Origin: Phytophthora colocasiae
Taxonomy: Eukaryota; Oomycota; Peronosporomycetes; Peronosporales; Peronosporaceae
Length of the DNA stretch: 64,000 nucleotides
Reading direction: 5' to 3'
NCBI GenBank assembly: GCA_018806915.1
Contig: JAGKQI010000041.1
Location: forward strand, 62,001 to 126,000
Shown here: piece by piece, positions 31,075-42,005 of the stretch
Position numbering within the stretch: position 1 is the first letter of the stretch
Layout of the letters: each line of letters begins with the position of its first letter
Notes under the pieces: model-generated
The model's database searches: none
What the model was told of the DNA's origin: nothing
Seen by the model: the letters and a program-made list of their open reading frames with translations, nothing else
Translations under genes and position numbers: made by a program

Positions 31075-31515
31075 ACGGGACCAGCTCGCCATCATTGACA
31101 CGTTGAGTTGCCGACCACCACCTGGTTGGGTGGAGCAGTTAGAAAAAGGGGAAAGTGAGCACGAAGAGTGAGCCAAAATGAGCCAGGCAGCAGCGTGTTG
31201 CTGTCGCGGAAACTCATTTACGATCAACTGGAGCTTTCTTACGCGACGGCTGCGGCTTGTGCGGACGTGAAGCAGATTGAGGATGTCCCCAAAAACGAAA
31301 TGCTGTTTTTAGTTACCAATATTGGACTTATAGCTCTTGGTGCGAGTGAATTGGAGGCCTCACAACTGCCGTTGGCAAATTGCACTGGCAATGCCTACAT
31401 GTCCAGTCTCCAGCTGGCTGGTTTTGAACTGGTCCGGGTACGGCAAATATATCGACGGTAAACTACGCCTCATCATCTTATTCTGTCGATGCCTGTACAT
31501 TAAAAATGGGTCGTT

Positions 31516-31920
31516 ATGATAACGGTTATCAGCTGTATAACTAACGTAGAGTACGCGGTAAAGCGAATTGAACGCAAATTGTACGCCCTCGTAATTGAAC
31601 ACTGTCGGCAACAAAGCTCCCCCATGGAGACAGTGGTTTCGTGGGTGTCGATTGCATGGCGCCAGGTTCCTGACAGCGTCGTGCAAAAGAGCATTGGAAA
31701 GTGCGGGTTCCTTGACGATCCAAAAGTGCTGGCAAAGACGCTCTATAAACGACTGGTTCATCAGTAAGCTTGACGTCTACGGTTCAATTTCGAGCACAGT
31801 CAATGACAACAGCGACAGTGGCAGTGGCAGTGGCGGCGACGAGCTTCTGGACGCGCTCGATGAGATCTGCATCGATGAAAAGCTCTCGAAGAACAATCCA
31901 TTTGCTGGCTTTGATGGTAA
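31516..31920 (+). pseudogene. Possible pogo/Tigger-type transposase C-terminal relic
   Basis: The plus frame 31516-31767 ends with METVVSWVSIAWRQVPDSVVQKSIGKCGFLDD. This resembles the C-terminal part of pogo/Tigger (DDE superfamily) transposases, where a WVxxAWxxIPxxxIxxSFxKCGI motif follows the catalytic core. An acidic Ser/Gly segment (SGSGSGGDELLDALDEICIDEKL) continues in another frame to about 31920. The catalytic core is not visible. A plus frame just upstream (31168-31461) is unrecognised. Weak but directional evidence. Confidence 0.42.
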
Positions 31921-32648
31921 GTATTCAACAATGCCCATCAAGGCGTATAATAACAATAGTAGACAGCGTACTATTCGGTATTCTACGTTACCGTTCGAAT
32001 CTCCTCACAGTGTACTGTGATCCTCTGGTACAAAGGTGCTGCACGAGTGCCATAGAGCTCGACATGTACTATGCCGTAGTGGTACTACTATTTGTCGCTG
32101 ACAGCGACTCGCTGTTGAGACTTTTTAAAAACGACAAGGAAAAGCAACTGGAGGATTGGATCTGAGGCGGTTGAGCTCCTGGCATTTAAGCAGGCAAGGA
32201 TTGATCACAATGCGTTTTCCTTCAACGGTGTCGCCTGATCACGGCTAACCACGATTTCACTTCAAGCTGCGTCGCACAATCAGGAGACTGACCGACCAGA
32301 CTTGTCTGGTGTTGCACCCTGTACCCAAGCAGTTCTGGCCAGAATTAATTAATCTCTCGCGTTTCGTGGGTTGAGCTGTTCGTCTTCACCTTGCTGTTCG
32401 AAACTGCGCATGACACTCGACTCAGGTGTACTCACTGTATTCATCCATGAGGGTCTCGAACTCAGGTGGGTGTTTCTGATCTCGAGTCGCACGACGTCGT
32501 GTCACTGGAGCTCCAGGCCGAGAAGGAGCGGAACCTCGTGACGGCTATACACATCCTGGCCATCCTACGCACCGAGAGATCAGATGACCAGGAGTCCGTT
32601 AGTAACTATCGGGATCACGTCGTCTTTGGAAGCAAAGGACACTTGTGA
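31921..32648. other. Intergenic, promoter side of the GH30 gene
   Basis: No gene recognised. Short frames have no domain signature. Confidence 0.4.
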
Positions 32649-32664
32649 TCTCATTTCTAAAGTC
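32649..32664 (+). promoter_or_regulatory. Initiator-like element of the GH30 gene
   Basis: TCTCATTTCTAAAGTC matches the oomycete initiator well in its core (CTCATTTCT) but less well in its 3' half. It is 21 bases upstream of the ATG at 32685. Confidence 0.5.
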
Positions 32665-32684
32665 TTCGACTACCCTCAAGTCTC

Positions 32685-34307
32685 ATGCTCGGTCCATTTC
32701 TTCTTAGTGCTCTGGCCGGCGTACTCTTCGCCTCTCAAGAGGCTTCGGCTGCTTGTAGTAGCTGGTCGAACCGTTACCAAGCCAACCTCGAGGGTGTCTG
32801 CGTCTGCAACGCTGCTCAGTGTGACACTGTCTCCAACGACTACAAGACGTTGATCCCTGGTCAGGTCGGGGTGTACACGTCGTCCAAGGGCGGTGACCGC
32901 TTCGCCTACAAGGTAGTGAACGTGGATTCAACGGCTGTGAGCAACCCCACATACACGATCGATGTGGCCACGCAGTACCAGACGATGATCGGTTTCGGTG
33001 GTTCTTTCACGGACGCGGCAGCTATCAACGTGTACAAACTGTCCTCGACGCTGCAGCAAATGGTCTTGGATCAATACTATTCCGACAAGGGACTGGAGTA
33101 CTCTTTGGGTCGAGTCACGATCGGATCAACGGATTTCTCCACCAGTATCTACTCGTACAACGACAACCCCGGTGATCTCGCGCAGGAGAAGTTTTCCATT
33201 GACGTCGATCGGAAATCCAACAAGATCGACCTGATCCAGCGTGCACTACGGACTTCCACCCGTGACGTCAAGCTTTTCGCGTCGTCGTGGGCTCCTCCGG
33301 CTTGGATGACGACGGAGAACACGACGATTAACTGCGCGCTGAAGGGAAATCCCGGTGAGGAATACTGGCGCTCGCTCGCTCTGTACTACTCCAAGTTCTT
33401 CGACGAGTACAAGACGGAAGGGATCGATTTCTGGGCCATGACGGTGCAGAATGAACCGACCAAGTCGATTCTGCAGACTTCGGCGTGGCAGTCGCTACGT
33501 ATGTCGGCGGAGGTGCAGCGCGACTTCATCAAGCTTGATTTGGGTCCTACGATGGCTAAGAACCACCCAGAGCTCAAGATCATCGCGGGTGATGACCAAA
33601 AGTCGGGTATTCTGGACGAACTCGCCCCTTTTGAGGACGCAGACTCCCTCAAGTACATCAGTGGACTGGGTGTGCACTGGTACCGCAACTTGGACTTCTT
33701 CTTCTTCAGTTTGGGTGGTGACTTTGACAAGCTTCTGACTTTCCACAACAAGTTCCCAGACATTTTCATGCTGGCGACGGAGGCGTGTGAAGGATTCCTT
33801 CCTAGCTTTTTGGGCACGGGCTCGGGTCCGTCACTTCGGGACGCCGACAAGAGCTGGTCTCGAGCGGAAAACTACGGCCACGACATCATTGAGGACATCA
33901 ACAACTTCGTTGCTGGTTGGACCGACTGGAACTTGGTGCTGGACACGGCTGGAGGTCCCAACTGGGCCAAGAACTTCGTCGACGCGCCGATCCTCGTGGA
34001 CGAAGTCAACGGCTCGGAGTTCTACAAACAGCCGATGTTCTACATCATGGGCCACTTTTCAAAGTTCGTCCCTGCTGGTTCTCGCCGCATTGAGTTCCCC
34101 AAGACGAAGACACTGAGCAACTTCCACCGCACGGCGTTCGTGACGCCCGACAACAACGTTGTACTGCAGTTCTTGAACCGCGACAACTCGGATGTCACAG
34201 TGAGTGTCAAGCAGACGGACGCCAAGACTTTCACTCTTAAATTGCCCGGTCACTCGATGCAGACCGTGATTCTACCTGCGTCCGACACCACCAAGATCCA
34301 GGCGTAA
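32685..34307 (+). CDS. GH30 glycoside hydrolase, glucosylceramidase-like, secreted
   Basis: A single exon of 540 residues. The signal peptide is MLGPFLLSALAGVLFASQEASA. The mature N-terminus has paired Cys (ACSSW, CVCNAAQC), as in family GH30. Core motifs are QTMIGFGGSFTDAAA, GLEYSLGRVTIGSTDF, LFASSWAPPAWM, the acid/base TVQNEPT (Glu about 257) and the nucleophile LATEACEG (Glu about 366). The last about 80 residues form the beta-sandwich typical of the family, with HFSKFVPAGSRRIEF. GH30 subfamily 1 enzymes cleave glucosylceramide or related beta-glucosides; the substrate here is not fixed by sequence. Full length, no breaks. In an oomycete it could act on host or self glycolipids or wall glucans. 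Confidence 0.9.
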   Translation: MLGPFLLSALAGVLFASQEASAACSSWSNRYQANLEGVCVCNAAQCDTVSNDYKTLIPGQVGVYTSSKGGDRFAYKVVNVDSTAVSNPTYTIDVATQYQTMIGFGGSFTDAAAINVYKLSSTLQQMVLDQYYSDKGLEYSLGRVTIGSTDFSTSIYSYNDNPGDLAQEKFSIDVDRKSNKIDLIQRALRTSTRDVKLFASSWAPPAWMTTENTTINCALKGNPGEEYWRSLALYYSKFFDEYKTEGIDFWAMTVQNEPTKSILQTSAWQSLRMSAEVQRDFIKLDLGPTMAKNHPELKIIAGDDQKSGILDELAPFEDADSLKYISGLGVHWYRNLDFFFFSLGGDFDKLLTFHNKFPDIFMLATEACEGFLPSFLGTGSGPSLRDADKSWSRAENYGHDIIEDINNFVAGWTDWNLVLDTAGGPNWAKNFVDAPILVDEVNGSEFYKQPMFYIMGHFSKFVPAGSRRIEFPKTKTLSNFHRTAFVTPDNNVVLQFLNRDNSDVTVSVKQTDAKTFTLKLPGHSMQTVILPASDTTKIQA

Positions 34308-34378
34308 GCTAGCATTATAAAGCTCAAATTTGACAATGGCGTAACAGTGAATCCGTAATTTGTGAAGCTGAAACTTGG

Positions 34379-34398
34379 CACACACACACACACACACA
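34379..34398. repeat. (CA)10 microsatellite
   Basis: An uninterrupted CA dinucleotide run between the GH30 and NLP 2 genes. Confidence 0.95.
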
Positions 34399-34530
34399 GA
34401 AGACGACCTGATGAGCCCGAGATTTCGACATGGATTCAGTGTTTGAAGTGTGCTGCTTCCGGCAATGCAAGACGTAGTAAAATTAAGGCTGTGTATTGTG
34501 GTTGTAGCTCAGCACAAAGTAGTGTAGCAC

Positions 34531-35271
34531 CTAAAAAGGGAAAGCGTCCTGAAGTCTCTTGACGAAGATGTCGTCCTTGAATGGCACTTCATCCTTGGTC
34601 GTGAACCAGGCGTTACCGTCAAGAGCATCACCGTTCAACGTATCCCGAGCAGCCACAGTCAATTGGTCCCAGGTGATGAGGTCCTGACGCTCGCCCGCTT
34701 CCTTGGTAAGTTGTAGAGCAGCCTTGTTGCCCAAAAGGCTGAAGTACGAGTCGAACTTAATGCTGTTACCGTCAACGTACTTGAGCATCGGAGGGGTAGC
34801 TTTACCGTATCCAACACCAGCAGACATGGACACACCCTTTATGGACGAGTTACTGGACGTGGGGCTGTCCGTCCAGACAATAGCGTACTCCCAGTAGTGA
34901 CGGTGGCCACCCAAGTGGTATCTGCCCTTAGGGAAATACCAGGCGTACATGATGGCCCACTTGTCATGGTACCAGTCCGAGCGTGAATACACCTGCGAAC
35001 CCAATTGAGATCCCTTACAGTCTCCGTCAACGCGGCCAGACCACTCGAGACCTCCACTAGCCGATCCGTTGGCTTGAACGGCAGCGTACGGGTGGCAGCC
35101 GTACGAGATATGGAGTTGAGGTTTGTACTTGACGGCGGACTTTTGCGAGTCGGTAATTGGCTCCGGCTGGGCGAAAGGCTGTACTTGGTCGTGGTTGACA
35201 CGACTCACTTCAACAGCGTTGATAGTGGCGATACCAGCGATGGTAGCGAGGAGAAAGGCGCGGAGGTTCAT
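34531..35271 (-). CDS. NLP 2: necrosis-inducing-like protein
   Basis: 246 residues from the ATG at 35271 (MNLRAFLLATIAGIATINA signal peptide); the longer frame to 35385 adds an unlikely leader. Features in order are VQPFAQPEP, Cys 59 and 85 (type 1 NLP pair), QVYSRSDWY, AIMYAWYFPKG (106-116) and heptapeptide GHRHYWE (122-128). The C-terminal DLITWDQL and the ending DAFPF follow. Of the cluster genes it keeps the heptapeptide best, with only the Asp changed to Tyr. That Asp is one of the metal-coordinating residues in the family, so full cytolytic activity is doubtful. It is the downstream-most member of a same-strand array of four. A partial initiator (ACTCATTCCAGAATCC) lies at 35322-35337. 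Confidence 0.92.
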   Translation of the reverse strand: MNLRAFLLATIAGIATINAVEVSRVNHDQVQPFAQPEPITDSQKSAVKYKPQLHISYGCHPYAAVQANGSASGGLEWSGRVDGDCKGSQLGSQVYSRSDWYHDKWAIMYAWYFPKGRYHLGGHRHYWEYAIVWTDSPTSSNSSIKGVSMSAGVGYGKATPPMLKYVDGNSIKFDSYFSLLGNKAALQLTKEAGERQDLITWDQLTVAARDTLNGDALDGNAWFTTKDEVPFKDDIFVKRLQDAFPF

Positions 35272-35794
35272 CTTGGTGGACTTGGAACTTCGACTGGAGA
35301 TGTAGGTGTTCCGAAGGCGGTGGATTCTGGAATGAGTTTGCAAGGATCTCTTTGTATGTACAGATCTCAGAGTTGCAGGCAGCAAACTCCATTTGTGCTC
35401 GATCAGAAAAGCTTGGCGTTATCTCCGTCTCAAATGTGGATTCTGACGGTACATGAACTGTCAGTAATGTAGACGCAGGATCTGGTCGGTCTGGTTATTT
35501 GGAGAAAACGTCAGATTTGCTTGTAGGAAAAGTGCGATTGCCAAGATAGAGCCGGCAGATACAGGTTTCAAATCTCTTGCCTGTATCGGTAGGATAACTT
35601 ACTGATATCCAACTTGGATTCCAACGGACGGTATGAATCCCTCACGGACAATACATGTATGCTGTTTTGAAAGCGGTAGTTTTGACAAGGCTGAACGTGC
35701 AGTCGTTCAAGAAGGAACGAGCAGATAGCGCTGCTAACTTCGCAGTATGTATCCTTGTTTCACAGTATTCCTTCCCTCTTTGATACTTTTTCAA
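35272..35794. other. Intergenic between NLP 2 and NLP 3
   Basis: Contains the NLP 2 promoter region. No gene seen. Confidence 0.4.
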
Positions 35795-36541
35795 CTAAAA
35801 CGGATACGCTTCCTTGAGTATGGACGAGAAAACATCGTCCTTCAACGGCACCACGATCTTCGAGAACGTCGATTCCGCTTCGAAAGCAGCTCCACTTAAA
35901 ACAGTACGAGCTTCGTCCGTAAGTTGCTCCCATGTGATGAGGTCTTGAGTTTCTCCTTCCTTTTTAGTAAGTTGAATAGCCATCTTTCCGCTCCAGAAGC
36001 TTACGTAAGAGTCGAATTTCACCGTCGTACCATCAAGAACATACTTTGACTTTGGCGGCGCCTTCTTCCCATACCCGGAACTGGACATGGACACACCGAG
36101 AACAGTCGAGTTCTCTGGGTTTGGACTGCCAGTCCACACGATCGCGAATGAACAGTAGTGACGGTGGCCAGTATCGACATTCATCTGGTATTGACTTCCC
36201 TTAGGGAAATACCAGGCGTACATGATTGCCCACTTGTCCTTGTACCAGTCGGAACGCGAATACACTTGGGAGCCCAATGCTGGGCCCTTACAATCTCCAT
36301 CAGGTGGACCAGTCCACTTCAGACCACCGCTAACAGATCCGTTCGCTTGAACTGCCGGATACGGGTGACATCCATCCGAAATATGGAGTTGTGGTTTGTA
36401 TTTAACTGCAGATTTCTCCGAGTCGGTGGTTGGTTCAAGCTGAGCGAATGGTTGTACTTGGTCGTGGTTGATCTTGCTGACACCGGCATTGACGGTAGCC
36501 AGTGAAGCGATGGCAGTGAGAAAGAGGGCTCGGATGTTCAT
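35795..36541 (-). CDS. NLP 3: necrosis-inducing-like protein
   Basis: 248 residues with signal peptide MNIRALFLTAIASLATVNA. The usual NLP order is present: VQPFAQLEP, Cys 58 and 84, QVYSRSDWY and AIMYAWYFPKG. The heptapeptide is the most altered in the cluster, GHRHYCS at 125-131, with Asp to Tyr, Trp to Cys and Glu to Ser. Both acidic metal ligands of the motif are therefore gone, and an unpaired cysteine is introduced. The preceding loop is SQYQMNVDT. The C-terminus DLITWEQL and EAYPF is conserved. Length and reading frame are intact, so the gene seems maintained despite the motif loss; a non-toxic role is the simplest inference. Confidence 0.92.
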   Translation of the reverse strand: MNIRALFLTAIASLATVNAGVSKINHDQVQPFAQLEPTTDSEKSAVKYKPQLHISDGCHPYPAVQANGSVSGGLKWTGPPDGDCKGPALGSQVYSRSDWYKDKWAIMYAWYFPKGSQYQMNVDTGHRHYCSFAIVWTGSPNPENSTVLGVSMSSSGYGKKAPPKSKYVLDGTTVKFDSYVSFWSGKMAIQLTKKEGETQDLITWEQLTDEARTVLSGAAFEAESTFSKIVVPLKDDVFSSILKEAYPF

Positions 36542-36861
36542 CGTTGAGTGGAGATGCTTGTTCTGCGACGTTTTTCAGAAATGAAGGCTCATATGCCTTA
36601 GTGTTTGGGCAGAAAGAAAGCCCATGCATCTGACGAATGTTTATGGCAATTTGTCATCTAAACCGGAAATTGTCGCCATCATCGAAGCATTGATCAGATA
36701 TTCATGCTCAACTTGTAGATCGAGATCAAAGTGAAAATGGCAAAGCCAAATAGTAGTACACTGGATTCGTGGTATCCACGAAACTTAAAAAAATTACCGC
36801 GCATGGATCTCTACGTCATTTATACCCAAAGGAAAAAGTACTATTTTTGTAACATCTTTCA
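36542..36861. other. Intergenic between NLP 3 and NLP 4
   Basis: Promoter side of NLP 3, with CTTCATTTCTGAAAAA as a weak initiator match. No gene seen. Confidence 0.4.
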
Positions 36862-37611
36862 CTAAAACGGATACGCCTCCTTTAGTTTGGACGAGAAAAC
36901 ATCGTCCTTCAACGGCATCACGATCTTCGAGAACGACCATTTCGATTCAAAGTCAGCTTCACTTAAAGCAGTACGTGCTTCATCCGTAAGCTGCTCCCAC
37001 GTGATGAGATCTTGAGTTTCTCCTTCCTTTGTCGTCAGCTGAATAGCTTGCTTTCCAGTCCAGATACTAGTGTAAGAGTCGAATTTCACCGTAGTGCTAC
37101 CAACAACATACTTTGACTTTGGTGGTGCTTCCTTCCCGTGCCCAAAGCTAGCAGACATGGACACACCGAGGACAGTCGAGTTCTTTGGGTTTGCACTGCC
37201 AGTCCACACGATCGCGTATGACCAGTAGTGACGGTGACCAGTATCGAAATCCGTTTGATATTGAGATCCCTTAGGGAAATACCAGGCGTACATGATAGCC
37301 CACTTATCCTTGTACCAGTCGGAACGCGAATACACCTGAGAGCCCAATCCAGAACCCTTGCAGTCTCCATCAGACCAACCCGCCCATTTCAGACCGCCAC
37401 TGATGAATCCGTTCGCTTGGACTGCAGGATACGGATGACATCCGTACGAAATGTGGAGTTGAGGTTTGTATTTGACGGCAGATTTCTCCGAGTCGGTTGT
37501 TGGCTCAGGCTGAGCGAATGGTTGTACTTGGTCGTGATTGATCTTGTTGATTTCAGCGTTGACAGCAGCCAGTGAGGCTACGGCTGCAAGAAAGAAGGCT
37601 CGGAGGTTCAT
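36862..37611 (-). CDS. NLP 4: necrosis-inducing-like protein
   Basis: 249 residues from the ATG at 37611; an adjacent in-frame ATG at 37614 would add one Met, and I kept the one aligning with its paralogues. Signal peptide MNLRAFFLAAVASLAAVNA. Type 1 cysteines at 58 and 84, AIMYAWYFPKG, then heptapeptide GHRHYWS at 125-131, with both acidic positions changed to Tyr and Ser. It is very close to NLP 3 in length, loop (SQYQTDFDT) and C-terminus (SSKLKEAYPF), indicating a recent tandem duplication. A TCATTCTTAAAATT initiator-like site lies about 40 bases upstream of the ATG. Confidence 0.92.
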   Translation of the reverse strand: MNLRAFFLAAVASLAAVNAEINKINHDQVQPFAQPEPTTDSEKSAVKYKPQLHISYGCHPYPAVQANGFISGGLKWAGWSDGDCKGSGLGSQVYSRSDWYKDKWAIMYAWYFPKGSQYQTDFDTGHRHYWSYAIVWTGSANPKNSTVLGVSMSASFGHGKEAPPKSKYVVGSTTVKFDSYTSIWTGKQAIQLTTKEGETQDLITWEQLTDEARTALSEADFESKWSFSKIVMPLKDDVFSSKLKEAYPF

Positions 37612-38002
37612 CATTAAGTGGAGATATGTGTTCCCCGTGGGAATTTTAAGAATGAAAAGACAGTTAATATCGATTCCTCGTACATGTACTCTTTGGACAG
37701 AAATGAAAGCTTGGAGTGCATCTATGCATCGTGTGCTCATCTAAACCCGAAACGCATACATGTACCGTAATACAGATTACGGGTGTACCTGTAAGTTACA
37801 CGTACACTGCACGATCCGCGTGAGCTCAAAATTAAATGATCAAGCGCTCTTTGAGCAGAGTTGAGCGCCGCTCAGCTCTCGATTTGAAGTGGGATGCTAT
37901 GCCAAGAAAAGGCGGCGTCTTGAGATATTCCGACTGTTGAAAAGAAAACTGTTCTTGTATTTAGAAACAAAACACCATCGGTAAGACACATTTGACTTGA
38001 GA
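37612..38002. other. Intergenic between NLP 4 and NLP 5
   Basis: Contains the NLP 4 upstream region. No gene seen. Confidence 0.4.
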
Positions 38003-38752
38003 TTAAAACGGGTAGTTCTTCTTGAGTTTGTCAGTAAAAAACTCATCAGCCATGGGCATGATGACCTTCCTAAAGGACCAGTCGACGCCAAAATCCGCGT
38101 CTGTCAGTCCTGTACGAGCTTCATCGGTCAGTTGTTCCCACGTGATGAGATCTTGAGTTTCACCCTCTTTTGTCGTCAATCCAACCGCCAATTTGCTACC
38201 CCAGAAGCTGTGGTACGATTCGAACTTCACAGTAGTGCCATCAACAACGTACTTGGATTTGGGAGGTGCTTTCTTGTTGTAGCCAACACCAGCAGACATG
38301 GAGACGCCGAGAATGGTTGAGTTGTCAGGATTATCACTGTCCATCCACACAACAGCGTACGACCAGAAGTGACGGTGACCAAAGCGGTACTTGGAGATGT
38401 ACTGTCGACCCTTTGGGAAATACCAGGCGTACATGATCGCCCATTTGTCCTTGTACCAGTCGGAGCGCGAGTACACTTGCGATCCCAGTCCAGAACCCTT
38501 GCACTGACCGCTAGCTGTACCAGCCCACTTTAATCCAGCGCTAACGGATCCGTTCGCCTGAACTGCAGGGTACGGGTGGCACCCGTATGAGATGTGGAGC
38601 TGAGGCTTGTACTTGACGGCCGATTTCTCTGAATTGGTAGTTGGTTCCGGTTGAGTAAAGGGCTGCACTTGGTCGTGGCTGATCATTTCCGCGTCAGCAT
38701 TGACGGCAGCTAGTGTGGCGATAGCAGCGAGGAAGAAGGTTCGGAGGTTCAT
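38003..38752 (-). CDS. NLP 5: necrosis-inducing-like protein
   Basis: 249 residues from the ATG at 38752 (MNLRTFFLAAIATLAAVNA signal peptide). The order VQPFTQPEP, Cys 58 and 84, QVYSRSDWY and AIMYAWYFPKG is kept. The heptapeptide is GHRHFWS at 125-131, so the Asp and Glu metal ligands are Phe and Ser. The segment after it (AVVWMDSDNPDNSTILG) and the end (TDKLKKNYPF) differ moderately from NLP 3 and 4. It is the upstream-most gene of the array. An initiator-like CTCACTTCTCAACC lies about 35 bases upstream of the ATG. Confidence 0.92.
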   Translation of the reverse strand: MNLRTFFLAAIATLAAVNADAEMISHDQVQPFTQPEPTTNSEKSAVKYKPQLHISYGCHPYPAVQANGSVSAGLKWAGTASGQCKGSGLGSQVYSRSDWYKDKWAIMYAWYFPKGRQYISKYRFGHRHFWSYAVVWMDSDNPDNSTILGVSMSAGVGYNKKAPPKSKYVVDGTTVKFESYHSFWGSKLAVGLTTKEGETQDLITWEQLTDEARTGLTDADFGVDWSFRKVIMPMADEFFTDKLKKNYPF

Positions 38753-39699
38753 GGCTAGATAAGCTCTTCTTCGGACGACTTGGATGGTTGAGAAGTGAGA
38801 CTGAAAAACCAACTTCACCTACGATAAGGAGCAAGTGGTGAATTTGAGAACTACCTGCGATGTGCAGGAGCAGAAAACGTTGTCGAGCGCTCGGGTGCGA
38901 GATTTGACTCAGACTGATCTGCCGGGTGTTTTGACGAGTTAAAACACCTAAATGGCACTTCACTGAATGAATAATGCGATCTTTTTCACCACCATGGGAG
39001 GTGATGCACTTTGAAAAAGCTCTATGAGCATAGTCGTCAGTCGCGACGATCCACTGAAGTTCTCGGTTTTGCTTTTGCGTTGACCAATGCTAAAGAGCAC
39101 GATTGTGCAGCTGGATATTACGGTACCATAGCACATCAAACCATTTTTCCGAGGATACCTGTACATGCGGAAGTTGAGCCACTTCAGTGGCGAGACGGCT
39201 CGCGAAACACCGTTCACAAACATACACACCTTTATCTCGAGCAAATGAAGAGGTAGACTCAGCCGTTGAACTCCAGGGGTTGGTGTTTAAGCCGTTAAAA
39301 CTCCGAAATGGCTTCGTTGTGATCAAGGCACTTAAGCTTCGAACCTTTACTACGTGCCGTGTATGATGACGTGCACTGACTGGAGATTCTCGAGTCAGTC
39401 GAAGTAGCCACCCACATGTTCATGAAGAAGAAAAGGAGAAGACCGCCAGACTGTCTATAAGATAACCAATTGTGATGAACACTGTTCATTGAACGGCCAT
39501 TCATTTTGTATCCATTTTGGAGACGCGGTCATTGTCGGCCAATGTCAAACACTTACAATCAAACACACAAAGACGAAGTCAAAGCCTTCAGCGAGCTGTA
39601 TCAAAATCCGGCCTCGGATAGCCATTCATCTAGGTGCATTTAATGTGTCCAACCCTAAATTAGATACCCGTATTCCCCCTTAATCCATAGCTGTCAGCT
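38753..39699. other. Intergenic, no supported gene
   Basis: Several short frames on both strands, none with a recognisable domain. It may contain the undetected left end of the MULE. Confidence 0.35.
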
Positions 39700-41572
39700 C
39701 AACCATGCCTGCAAGCGGGAATGGGAGGTCGTAGCTGAAGGGCTAACAGACGACATTTACACAAGGGAAAGATTAAACCGTATGTACCGCTCTAGTGCTT
39801 ACGTCAAGTGGGTGCAGTTATGCCAAATATGCCCTGGAGATCACGAAATGGTTGAGCGTCGCCTCCGTTGTTCCGGTGTAACGTGTGTAGCGTACGCTGT
39901 GCCAACTGGAATCAACAAGCCTAGGTGCTGCAAGATATGAAAGATGTGGCAGTGCTCAATATCCGGAAGTTGGAGAATTCTAGCAACATCGGTCGAACAT
40001 GCTCGAGGAGAAGCGTCGTGTCACCGACCGATTATCACGGCTGAAATGCGCAAATACATAGCGGAAATGGATGAAACAGGACTTGCACCACGCCACATTT
40101 GGTCGCGATCGCGTCGAAATTCAGCTGCGCCTCCAATTAATGGCCAACCATCGCGCGAGCAAGTTGCTAGGTGCGTGAAACTATTACGAGCGGGAAATGG
40201 GGAGCGGAATTCTGTTGAGTCTATCAGATCGCTAGTCCGTGATTTTTCGTTCTACTCAGGGATCGAGGCTGACAAATCGAACCGACTGTGGATGACCAAG
40301 GGTTTCCGAGCGTTGGCAATGGTGAGGATCACAATTCGTTTGTGATGGGTGTAACTACGCTACGACTTCTTGAAAAGATGAAAAAAATCCAACAGGACAA
40401 CATGTTAGCCCTTTTCATTTGGATGCTACCTTAGCGAAATTGGGTATCCCACCATTACTTGTGGATTCAGTGATTGTTCTCAGAAGTACCACCTGGTTGC
40501 AATGTTTGTCGTTAGCCGGTTGACACAGGCCGAATATTCGGTTGTCCTTTCAGCACTCATACAGCAGTATCAACGCCATTTTGGAGCGTTGCCCAAGGTT
40601 GATGCCGTTTTAGGTGACGCTTAAGACGCCCAGTACAATGCTTTCCAAAACACAAGCCCATTTCAACGCAGTAAATTCTTGATGAGCTTTTTCCACGTGC
40701 CGTACAACGTGCGAAAAAGAACAAGGCAACTTAACAACTGTCTTGGGGCGATGGTATACAAGGGGATCCTTGCAATGCACTATATCTTAAGTTTGGTTTA
40801 CTTCTACGAGACACGAAATTCTATCCTGGGGCAGTGGAGAACATATCCCGCTTTGCAATCATTTTCCGATTATTTCAAAATTCAGTGGTTGAACAGAAGG
40901 TATTGGCGATGGCTAATATTTCACACTCCGATCGGGTACGCAACCACGAATAATTCTTGTGGAACATTTAATGCCAGTATCAAAAGGCATGTGATGCGAA
41001 AGCTGCTGGATACGAAAGGATTGCTACGAAAAGTTGCGGATATATGCGAGGATGTGATGGCAGACAATTTGCTAGTCAAGTCAACCTTTGGGAATCCACC
41101 TTCCACCTTAGTTACTGCGGCTCGAAAACTAGTTCGTGCGAAACAGATCGTCATGTACAAAACGGCTGATCCAGATCTGGCGCGAGTTGTTCAGCTTAGT
41201 GGATTTAACGGGGGCCTAAACCAACTAAAGCAGACTGCAAACCAGGCGTTTCAGCGTTTGATCACAAGTAAGACGACTGGACAGTTACAGTTACACGAGA
41301 GACTGAACAGAAGTCAGCAGCGAAAAGCGTCAAAACTGCACGAGAACGCTATGAAGTGGTCGCTGTACATGGCTCATCGAATGAAAATTCCGAAGGGAGG
41401 TTGGTCCGTCAGTCTCGCTGCTGGAACTTGTGAGTGCCGTTACTTTTTAAAAATAAGTCATTGTTGTCATGTGGTAGCGGCGAGAATGGTTTACGAAGGT
41501 TGTACGTACTCGGAAAATTTCTGCGCTGAGCGTCTCAAAGACCGAAGAGTTGGGAAGAAGCGCCGCTCGTAA
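39700..41572 (+). pseudogene. MULE (Mutator-like) transposase with SWIM zinc finger, frameshifted
   Basis: Plus-strand coding in several frames. The N-terminal part (about 39720-39960) has Cys-rich zinc-binding sequence. A middle part (39944-40345) is followed by the catalytic region, readable only by changing frame (about 40380-40670, including LPKVDAVLGDA). A long C-terminal frame (40679-41572) ends with a SWIM finger, CECRYFLKISHCCH (41429-41470, CxCxnCxH), the typical MULE C-terminus. A stop (TAA at about 40621) and frameshifts break the core. No long terminal inverted repeats were found by eye. Dead or assembly-damaged copy. Confidence 0.75.
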
Positions 41573-42005
41573 GACGTGAGAACGGATGCTGCTGTTGAAA
41601 ACTCGCCTCAAAATATGCCTAGTGGAGTTGAGTCACTCACGACCGCTACTTACCAGCAGGATTATCCGGAGGGCATCGTCTGGCAACCAGCCCGTTCTGG
41701 CCAACCACCACTTGCTCGAAGTGCGTTGCAGATACAATATGTAAGATTGGATTTAGAGCCACCTTACTCGTTCTGTGACGATTACTCTCTTTTAGTTCCT
41801 TGTAGTACAACCAGATCTATGCAAAAAGAAGTTGTAAAGCAATCTGACAACTTGGATCGCTGACATTTTTACAATTACGCTAATGCCTTACGAAATGAAA
41901 ACATGTATTGACCAGAAACCTTACTCTTAGTTGCTGCCTTGTTCGCGCTCCTCCTCGCTCTCCTCACTCTCCTCCTCGCTCACCTCGGTCTCCTCTTCGC
42001 ATGCC
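41573..42005. other. Intergenic with a pyrimidine-rich CTCCTC tract
   Basis: The low-complexity CTCCTC stretch at about 41940-42000 is the antisense of Glu-rich coding just beyond the stop of the neighbouring frame. A 95-codon plus-strand frame (41576-41863) is unrecognised. Confidence 0.35.

Noticed and set aside
33386..33850. 154-codon minus-strand frame in the GH30 gene
   Set aside because: A shadow of the intact plus-strand GH30 coding sequence; no independent features.
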